Below are positions 57,942 through 64,000 of a stretch of 64,000 nucleotides of DNA, piece after piece. Positions within the stretch are counted from its first letter, which is position 1; each line of letters opens with the position of its first letter. The position numbers and the translations under genes were made by a program. This DNA is from Massilia sp. CF038 (GTDB lineage Bacteria; Pseudomonadota; Gammaproteobacteria; Burkholderiales; Burkholderiaceae_D). The notes under the pieces are model-generated. The model had not been told where the DNA came from. It ran no database searches and saw only the letters and a list, made by a program, of their open reading frames with translations. Location of the stretch: contig NZ_FQWU01000002.1 of the NCBI RefSeq assembly GCF_900129765.1, positions 1,798,001-1,862,000 on the forward strand, given 5' to 3'.

Positions 57942-60224
57942 TTACGCCAATACACTATCCGTGCATAACTTTAACAGCAAAATCAGGACCGACGCGCCAG
58001 TTCCGTCACTGCGGTTCTGGATCTCGATTCTGCCACCATGTTCATCAACGATTTTTTTGACCATCGGCAGCCCCAGGCCGGTCCCGCGCGCCTTCGATGT
58101 GACGTAAGGTTCAAACGCGCGCGCCATGATCTTGGGCGCAAATCCGGGACCGTTGTCAACGATGGCCAGGCGCACTGCGGTGCCGGCGCTGCCATCGGGG
58201 CTGGTGTAATGCACCGCTTCGGTGGTCAGGTCAATGCGCGCTGGCGGCGCGTCCGGTCCGCGGTCGTTCATCGCGTCCTGCGCGTTGGCCAGCAGGTTGT
58301 GGATCACCTGGCGCAGCTGGGTCGGGTCGCCCATCACGTGCGGCAGTCCTGGCGCCAGATGGGCGTGAATGATATCGCTGCCGTCGCCAGCCAGGTACAG
58401 ATGCAGGATCTCGTCGATCAAGCCATTCAGATCGAGCTCCTGCAGCACCGCCGGCGGCGCCTTGGCGTAGTCGCGGAAGTCGTCGACCATGCGCTTCATG
58501 GCGTCGACCTGGTTGACGATGGTGGCCGTGCCCTTGTTGAGCAGTTCCACGTCCGCACCCGACAGGCGCGATTCCAGTTTCATCTGCATGCGCTCGGCCG
58601 ACAGCTGGATCGGCGTGAGCGGATTCTTGATTTCGTGCGCCAGGCGCCGCGCCACCTCGCCCCAGGCCACCGAGCGCTGGGCCGAAATCACGTCCGAGAT
58701 ATCGTCGAACACCACAATGAAGCCACTGCCGGCGCGCACCGGCAGGCGCGAGCCGCGCGCCAGCAGCACAATGTCGTGGTCTTCGGTGGCGCCCTGCGGG
58801 CGGGGAATTTCAATCTGCTGCTGCCAGTGGCGCACCTGGCGGGCGCTGCTGGCGGCTGATTGCGCGCTCTGAGCCAGGAACGCGCGCGTGACGGCTGCGG
58901 CAAAGGCATCGAGGCCTGTCACCTCGGCCAGCGGACGGCCGATGTCGGACGCCAGGTTGTGCTGCAAAATGCGCTCGACTGCTTCATTGGCCGTGACGAC
59001 CTTGAAGTCGGCATCCAGCACGATCACGCCGGCCGACATATTTTCCAGCACCGATTCCAGGTGGGCCTTGGCGCTTTGCAGCGCGGCGCGGTTGCGCTCG
59101 ACGGAACTGCGCGCCTCGAACAGCTGGCCCGTCATGGTGTTGAACGATTGCGTCAGTGTGCCCAGTTCATCCGAGGTCGCCACGATCGGCCGCGGCGACA
59201 AGTCGCCTTCGGCCACCGCGCGCGTGCCTTCGGCCAGCACCAGCAGCGGCTGCGCCAGATTGCTGGCGATCAGAAACGCGCTGGCAACCGCGCCAAAAAT
59301 GGCCAGCAGCAGCGTTAGCGTCAGGGTCTCGATATACATGCGGCGCAAGCCCACGCGCGCCACGAAGCGTTCCTGGTATTCGGTGTAGGCGGTGCTAAGC
59401 ACTTGCGCGTTCGAGGCCAGGTTGACCGGCACCGCCTGAATCACCTGCAAGAAGCGCGGCTGCGCGCCCGGCGGCTCGGGAATGGCCAGCACCACGCGCT
59501 GCCGCAGCCCGGCCGACGCATCGGCGCCCTGCACTGGCGGCGCCGCCGCGCCTTCCTTGAAATCGCGCTCGGCGCCTTCGGTGCGGGCGTACCCGCCCGG
59601 CATCACCGCCTGCAGCAGCATGGGCGCGGTCGGCATGTCGGGCACCAGGTTCTGGCGCCGGTTGCGTGCGGCCGACAAAATGATCTTGCCATCGACCCCG
59701 ATCAGCATCGCACTGATCATGCCGTCGCGCTCATCGACCAGGCGCGTAAGGATCGCCTGGGTCGACATGCGGTCTTGCCCGGCCAGTGTGGTGGCGGTGA
59801 TTTCCGCCGAGGCACCCAGGTCGCTGAGCGACTGGTCCAGCGCGGCCAGGCCCAGATTGACGCCCGACTCCAGCGCCGCTTCAATCTTGACGTTGAACCA
59901 GGAGTCGATGGAGTGCGACACGAACTGCACCGACACCAGAAAGATCACCAGGCCAGGCAGGATGCCAATGCCGGCAAACAGCAGCACCAGGCGCGCCATC
60001 AGGCGCGAGCCGAACTTGCCGGCCTTGTAGCGCGAGTAAAGACGCGCTAGCGCCACCACCACGAACACCAGCAGCGAAAAGGCGACGGCGGCGTTGAGCC
60101 CCAGCAGCCAGGAATAGTAACGGTCGAAGAAACCCGAATTGGACGAGGCGGTGGCCAGCAGGAACAGCAGAATGCTGACCACGGCGCCGCCGACGATCAG
60201 GGAATAGCGCAAGGCCTGGTTCAC
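57942..60224 (-). CDS. NtrY-like sensor histidine kinase
   Basis: A 760-residue membrane kinase. Helices lie at about 6-27, 38-60 and 83-105, and again near 300. Between the last two is a periplasmic region with 'DERDGMISAMLIGVDGKIIL'. A HAMP domain (~325-375), a PAS-like domain (~390-500) and HisKA follow, with the phospho-acceptor histidine in 'ARRLAHEIKNPLTPIQLSAE'. The HATPase domain has 'VIHNLLANAQDAM' and 'GTGLGLPMVKKIV'. The GTG at 60224 (VNQALRY) with GGAG upstream is the likely start. Frames to 60392 would overlap the DUF4390 gene. It belongs to the rsmB-DUF4390-ntrY-ntrX operon of betaproteobacteria. Confidence 0.93.
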   Translation of the reverse strand: MNQALRYSLIVGGAVVSILLFLLATASSNSGFFDRYYSWLLGLNAAVAFSLLVFVVVALARLYSRYKAGKFGSRLMARLVLLFAGIGILPGLVIFLVSVQFVSHSIDSWFNVKIEAALESGVNLGLAALDQSLSDLGASAEITATTLAGQDRMSTQAILTRLVDERDGMISAMLIGVDGKIILSAARNRRQNLVPDMPTAPMLLQAVMPGGYARTEGAERDFKEGAAAPPVQGADASAGLRQRVVLAIPEPPGAQPRFLQVIQAVPVNLASNAQVLSTAYTEYQERFVARVGLRRMYIETLTLTLLLAIFGAVASAFLIASNLAQPLLVLAEGTRAVAEGDLSPRPIVATSDELGTLTQSFNTMTGQLFEARSSVERNRAALQSAKAHLESVLENMSAGVIVLDADFKVVTANEAVERILQHNLASDIGRPLAEVTGLDAFAAAVTRAFLAQSAQSAASSARQVRHWQQQIEIPRPQGATEDHDIVLLARGSRLPVRAGSGFIVVFDDISDVISAQRSVAWGEVARRLAHEIKNPLTPIQLSAERMQMKLESRLSGADVELLNKGTATIVNQVDAMKRMVDDFRDYAKAPPAVLQELDLNGLIDEILHLYLAGDGSDIIHAHLAPGLPHVMGDPTQLRQVIHNLLANAQDAMNDRGPDAPPARIDLTTEAVHYTSPDGSAGTAVRLAIVDNGPGFAPKIMARAFEPYVTSKARGTGLGLPMVKKIVDEHGGRIEIQNRSDGTGASVLILLLKLCTDSVLA

Positions 60225-60228
60225 GGCT

Positions 60229-60792
60229 TTACTCCGCGCGGTACTGGAATTTCTTGTCCTTCGATTCGAGGCGCCACTGCGAACTGCTGAAGGCATTGAC
60301 CTGAATCGGCTTGGGCAAACGCTCGCGGTCCATGAACATGCGCAGCGTGACGTTGTAGGTTTCGCCTGGCTTGAGCGCGCCGCGCTGGGCAAACAGCCAG
60401 CGCCCTGGCCGGCGGATCAGCACCATCGCGTCTTCCAGCGTGGCGAAGCTTTGCAGCATGCTGCCCAGCAGCGCCACCTGGTACTGGCGCGTCAATACAT
60501 TGTACGAGATGCGGATGGTCTGGCTTTCCGAGACGGCCTTGTCGTCGTACCAGTACCAGCGCGGGCGGGTCAGTTCGATCTGGGTGGTGAAGTACAGCTG
60601 CACGCCGTGCTGAATGGCGTCTTCCAGACCATGATTGAGTTCAAAGGAATAGGCCGACGCCAGCCGGTAGCCTTCGTCCGACGCTTCGATCGTGGCGCGC
60701 GTGATCTCGATGCCGTCCGCCGCCTGCGCCTGTGCGCACGCGAACAACAGCAGCAGCTGGCCGGCGAGGAGTCGGAAAAATCGTAGCGTCAC
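60229..60792 (-). CDS. DUF4390 exported protein
   Basis: A 187-residue protein with a signal peptide (residues ~1-24, 'LLAGQLLLLFACAQAQA'). The family pattern follows: 'GIEITRATIEASDEGYRLAS', 'LTRPRWYWYDDKAVSESQTI' and 'ISYNVLTRQYQVALLGSM', ending 'AFSSSQWRLESKDKKF'. DUF4390 members are found almost always next to the ntrY-like kinase and rsmB; their function is unknown, but the location suggests a role in the kinase's signal sensing. The stop is four bases from the kinase start, and rsmB ends 45 bases upstream. Confidence 0.92.
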   Translation of the reverse strand: MTLRFFRLLAGQLLLLFACAQAQAADGIEITRATIEASDEGYRLASAYSFELNHGLEDAIQHGVQLYFTTQIELTRPRWYWYDDKAVSESQTIRISYNVLTRQYQVALLGSMLQSFATLEDAMVLIRRPGRWLFAQRGALKPGETYNVTLRMFMDRERLPKPIQVNAFSSSQWRLESKDKKFQYRAE

Positions 60793-60837
60793 AGGGGGGC
60801 CTGAACCTTTAAAGTCGATCGCATTATGGGGGACCGG

Positions 60838-62244
60838 CTACGCCGCGTTCTTCTGGAACAGGGCATAAAACAAACCATCGTGGTCAAGGTCGCCAGCGCC
60901 GGCAGGCAGCAACTGGCCGGGCGCATCAAGGCGCGTCGCTTGATGGCGCACCGCGAATGCGGCGGCCTGCGCCTCCGATTCCTGGGGCCAGAGCGAGCAT
61001 GTCACGAACAGCAATTTACCACCGGGCCGCAGCATCTGCCAAAGGTTGTCGAGTATTTTGCCGGAAAGTGTTGCAAGTTGGAGCGCATCGCCCTTGCGGC
61101 GCAGCCAGCGGATATCCGGATGGCGCCGCACGATGCCCGATGCAGTGCACGGCACGTCGGCCAGAATGCGGTCGAACGGCTCGCCGTCCCACCATACTTT
61201 GGTCTGCGCTTCGAAGGCCTTGAGGGTGGCCGTGAGCTGCAGGCGCGCCAGGTTTTCTTCAATGCGCAGCAAGCGCTTGGGATCGGAATCAATGGCCGTC
61301 AGCTGTACGTCGGCCAGCTCCAGAATGTGGCAGGTCTTGCCGCCCGGCGCGGCGCAGGCGTCCAGCACGCGCATGCCGTCCTGCACATCGAGCAGGGGCG
61401 CGGCCAGCTGGGCCGCCGCGTCCTGTACCGACGCCAGGCCCTGGTCGAAACCGGGAATCGCGGCCACGCCAATGGCCTTGTCAAGACGCACGGCGGACGG
61501 GCCGATGCGGCGCGCGCCCAGGCCGGCGTCGGTCAGCAGCTGCAGGTACGCTTCCACGCTGGTCTTGCGCACGTTGACGCGCAAGGTTAGCGGCGGCTGG
61601 GCATTGCCGGCGGCCAGAATGGCTTGCCAGTCGGACGGGTAGGCGGCCTTGGCCGTGTCGATCCACCATTGCGGGTAGTTGTAGCGCGCCACCGGCTGCA
61701 GCAGCACGGTCTTGACCAGTTCTTCGCGCTCGCGCAGAAAACGGCGCAGCACGGCGTTGACCATGTTCTTGGCATGCGCCATGTCGGGGTGCGAGGTGGC
61801 CACGGTGACGGCCTGGTCGACCACGGTGAATTCTTCGTACGGTGGCGCGCCGCCATCGGGCGTATCCATCAGCGACAGGGCGCAGCACAGCAGGCTGGCC
61901 AGCATGGCCGGCTCGGGCGCCTTGGAGGTCATCAGCGCCAGCAGCGCTTCGCTGCGGCCCAGCTGACGCATGGTGCGGTAGGCAATGTCCTGAATGGCGC
62001 CGCGCGCCTGCGGCGTGGCCGCGGTCACGCCAAACGCCGTCAGCAGCGCCTGCGGCAGCGTGGTGCCAGTGCGCACCTGGGCCACGGCATTGGCCGCGCC
62101 CAGCAGACACAGCGCCAGCGAATCGGGTTTCAGGTTGGGACGAAACCCTGGCTGCAGCACCGGCTTGACCTCGTAACTGGGCCGGATCCGCGGCGCGGCA
62201 GGCCTGGCTGGTTTGAGGGAGAGCGTCGGGCGCTTGTTGGTCAT
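60838..62244 (-). CDS. rsmB: 16S rRNA m5C967 methyltransferase
   Basis: Methylates C967 of 16S rRNA. It is 468 residues with the NusB-like N-terminal domain (~55-190) and a C-terminal SAM-dependent domain. Motifs: SAM-binding 'VLDACAAPGGKTCHILEL', the PC motif in 'RILADVPCTASGIVRRHPDI' and the nucleophile cysteine in 'LLFVTCSLWPQESE'. Both catalytic cysteines are kept. A basic N-terminal tail (~1-30) is extra. It is the first gene of the run with DUF4390, the NtrY-like kinase and the ntrX-like gene, and divergent from argS. Confidence 0.96.
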   Translation of the reverse strand: MTNKRPTLSLKPARPAAPRIRPSYEVKPVLQPGFRPNLKPDSLALCLLGAANAVAQVRTGTTLPQALLTAFGVTAATPQARGAIQDIAYRTMRQLGRSEALLALMTSKAPEPAMLASLLCCALSLMDTPDGGAPPYEEFTVVDQAVTVATSHPDMAHAKNMVNAVLRRFLREREELVKTVLLQPVARYNYPQWWIDTAKAAYPSDWQAILAAGNAQPPLTLRVNVRKTSVEAYLQLLTDAGLGARRIGPSAVRLDKAIGVAAIPGFDQGLASVQDAAAQLAAPLLDVQDGMRVLDACAAPGGKTCHILELADVQLTAIDSDPKRLLRIEENLARLQLTATLKAFEAQTKVWWDGEPFDRILADVPCTASGIVRRHPDIRWLRRKGDALQLATLSGKILDNLWQMLRPGGKLLFVTCSLWPQESEAQAAAFAVRHQATRLDAPGQLLPAGAGDLDHDGLFYALFQKNAA

Positions 62245-62455
62245 GATGATTCGATTCTTGATGCTTTATAAAGGTGCAATTGTACCGGGTAAGACTTGCG
62301 CGAGGCTTAAGCACGGCTGGCCATAGCGATTAAAACAACAGCTGAGCACGCATCGACAGATGCAAAAAAGTCATTCTTGATGCCTCGCCCGCAACTCTGC
62401 CTGGTCCACCCCGCTGGCGCAGCCTGGCGCCGTGTTCCGGCTCGCGGCAAACCAG

Positions 62456-62461
62456 TATAAT
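62456..62461 (+). promoter_or_regulatory. Likely -10 box of argS
   Basis: A consensus TATAAT 58 bases before the argS start, within a 275-base intergenic region shared with divergent rsmB. The best -35 candidate (TTCCGG) is at poor spacing, so only the -10 is called. Nothing else recognisable in the region. Confidence 0.4.
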
Positions 62462-62519
62462 TGTCCTTAGTTATGCCCGTGGCCAGGCCACCGCTCTTTT
62501 CAACGACAGATCACCGCAC

Positions 62520-64000
62520 ATGCTCGCTTCGCAAAAACAAGAAATCGCCGCCCTGTTCCAGGATGCCCTCGCCCCCATCGTCGCGGGCAGCGGTCTGACC
62601 CCGAACGTGGTACTGGAACGCCCGCGCGACCCGTCGCACGGCGACATCGCCTGCAATATCGCGATGCAGCTGGCCAAGCAGCTCAAGATGAATCCGCGCG
62701 AACTGGCCACCCAGGTGGTCGCGGCGCTGCTGGCCAACCCGGCCGGCAAAGGCCTGGTCGAATCGGCCGACATTGCCGGTCCCGGCTTCATCAACTTGCG
62801 CGTGGCTGCCTCCAGCAAGCAGGCCGTGGTCAAGACCATTCTGGCTGAAGGCGCCGCCTTCGGCCGCAGCGCGGCTGGCGCCGGCAAAAAAGTGGTGATC
62901 GAATTCGTCTCGGCCAATCCGACCGGCCCGCTGCATGTAGGCCACGGCCGCCAGGCCGCGCTCGGCGACGCGCTGTCGTCGCTGTTTGACGCCCAGGGCT
63001 ACGCCGTCACGCGCGAGTTCTATTACAACGATGCCGGCGTGCAGATCGCCACCCTGGCCGCTTCGGTGCAGGCGCGTGCGCGCGGCATCAAGCCAGGTGA
63101 CGCGGCCTGGCCCGAATCAGCCTACAACGGCGACTATATCGGCGAGATCGCCGCCGATTTTTTGGCCGGTAAAACCGTCAAGGCCAGCGACAGCGACGCC
63201 GTTACCGCCAGCGGCAATGTCGACGATCTGGACTCCATCCGCGCCTTTGCGGTGGCCTATCTGCGCAACGAGCAGGACATCGACCTGCAAGCGTTCGGCG
63301 TCAAGTTCGACAACTACTATCTCGAATCGTCGCTGTACCAGGACGGCAAGGTGGATAAGACCGTCGAGGCCCTGATCGCCTCCGGCAAAACGTATGAGCA
63401 GGACGGCGCGCTGTGGCTGCGCAGTACCGACTACGGCGACGACAAGGACCGCGTGATGCGCAAGTCCGAGGGCGGCTTCACGTATTTTGTGCCGGACGTG
63501 GCGTACCACCTGGTCAAGTGGCAGCGTGGCTATGCGCAGGCCATCAATGTGCAGGGCAGCGACCACCACGGCACCATCGCGCGCGTGCGCGCCGGCCTGC
63601 AAGCCATCGGCCAGGGCATCCCGCAGGGCTACCCCGACTATGTTCTGCACAAAATGGTCACCGTCATGAAAGACGGCGCCGAAGTGAAAATCTCCAAGCG
63701 GGCCGGCTCTTACGTTACCGTGCGCGACCTGATTGAATGGTCGGGCAATGGCGACATCGAAAAAGGCCGCGACGCGGTGCGCTTCTTCCTCACTTCGCGC
63801 AAGGCCGATACCGAGTTCGTGTTCGATGTCGACGTCGCACTCAAGACCTCGGACGAAAATCCGGTGTATTACGTGCAGTACGCGCATGCGCGGATTTGCC
63901 GCATGCTCGAGCAGTTCAGCGGTGCGCTGTCCGACCTGGCGGCAGCAGACCTGTCGCCCCTCGGCGCGCCCACCGAAATGACGCTGCTGGCGACCCTGGC
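62520..64000 (+). CDS. argS: Arginyl-tRNA synthetase, 5' part (3' end outside window)
   Basis: Class I synthetase charging tRNA-Arg. The ATG at 62520 begins '[20 protein letters not shown]', and the frame stays open to the right edge, giving about 493 codons of an expected 560-580. The N-terminal Add1 domain is followed by the HIGH motif in '[20 protein letters not shown]' (about residues 130-149), then '[13 protein letters not shown]', '[11 protein letters not shown]' and '[15 protein letters not shown]'. The KMSKS-equivalent region is in '[20 protein letters not shown]'. The C-terminal anticodon domain begins near the right edge. It is divergent from rsmB. Confidence 0.97.
   Translation, partial: MLASQKQEIAALFQDALAPIVAGSGLTPNVVLERPRDPSHGDIACNIAMQLAKQLKMNPRELATQVVAALLANPAGKGLVESADIAGPGFINLRVAASSKQAVVKTILAEGAAFGRSAAGAGKKVVIEFVSANPTGPLHVGHGRQAALGDALSSLFDAQGYAVTREFYYNDAGVQIATLAASVQARARGIKPGDAAWPESAYNGDYIGEIAADFLAGKTVKASDSDAVTASGNVDDLDSIRAFAVAYLRNEQDIDLQAFGVKFDNYYLESSLYQDGKVDKTVEALIASGKTYEQDGALWLRSTDYGDDKDRVMRKSEGGFTYFVPDVAYHLVKWQRGYAQAINVQGSDHHGTIARVRAGLQAIGQGIPQGYPDYVLHKMVTVMKDGAEVKISKRAGSYVTVRDLIEWSGNGDIEKGRDAVRFFLTSRKADTEFVFDVDVALKTSDENPVYYVQYAHARICRMLEQFSGALSDLAAADLSPLGAPTEMTLLATL

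Overview
The window is a 64 kb piece of a GC-rich betaproteobacterial chromosome. The best fit is Oxalobacteraceae (a Massilia, Duganella or Janthinobacterium relative). The grounds are conserved gene orders I recognise for this group, not a database match: dusB-fis-purH-ruvC-ruvA-ruvB; tyrS-dtd opposite an M23 peptidase followed by anmK and erpA; rplM-rpsI-argC-bactofilin-erpA; smg-dprA-LysM protein opposite def-fmt; rsmB-DUF4390-ntrY-ntrX. A ubiquinone gene (coq7) and a DUF3567 protein fit the same assignment. Almost everything is core chromosome. There is no transposase, integrase, phage gene, CRISPR array, rRNA or tRNA that I can support.

Layout. 1-4.7 kb: the end of valS, a DUF2147 secreted protein, two small membrane proteins, a YaiI/DUF188 protein and a DUF1801 protein. 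4.8-10.6 kb: a Cys-rich YidD relative, then the minus-strand DNA-repair, purine and tRNA-modification cluster. 10.7-19.5 kb: a phosphatase, a PEBP protein, dtd-tyrS, the cell-wall genes (M23 peptidase, anmK), erpA, bactofilin, argC and rplM-rpsI. 19.8-31.6 kb: a transport region with an S33-type hydrolase and three ABC-2 type systems, the last with a permease fused to an M1 aminopeptidase; osmC and coq7 lie between them. 31.7-37.7 kb: a tightly overlapping signalling operon (hybrid kinase, CheR, CheB without receiver, receiver-kinase) with no chemoreceptor. 37.7-42 kb: a LysR regulator, an MDR oxidoreductase, a secreted protein of unknown function and a CoaD-like/HD-hydrolase fusion. 42-50 kb: topB with a Lys/Ala tail, smg, dprA, a LysM protein, def, fmt and a solitary BrnA-like antitoxin. 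50-57 kb: metH, an EAL-HDOD protein, a class II amidotransferase and DUF3567. 57-64 kb: the ntrX/ntrY operon with a degenerate CobW-like stump, DUF4390, rsmB and the start of argS.

The most distinctive non-coding feature is a family of six intergenic long palindromes (arms about 25-44 bp). They share an arm core like CATCGYCCTCGCGRAGGCGG, and at least three share a conserved loop. One carries a 19-bp tandem repeat derived from its arm. The most unusual proteins are the CoaD-like/HD fusion (40463-41584), the CobW-like remnant coupled to ntrX (56760-57152), the YidD relative with a ten-cysteine layout (4776-5195) and the receptor-less CheR/CheB kinase operon. I found no clear new defence or mobile system.
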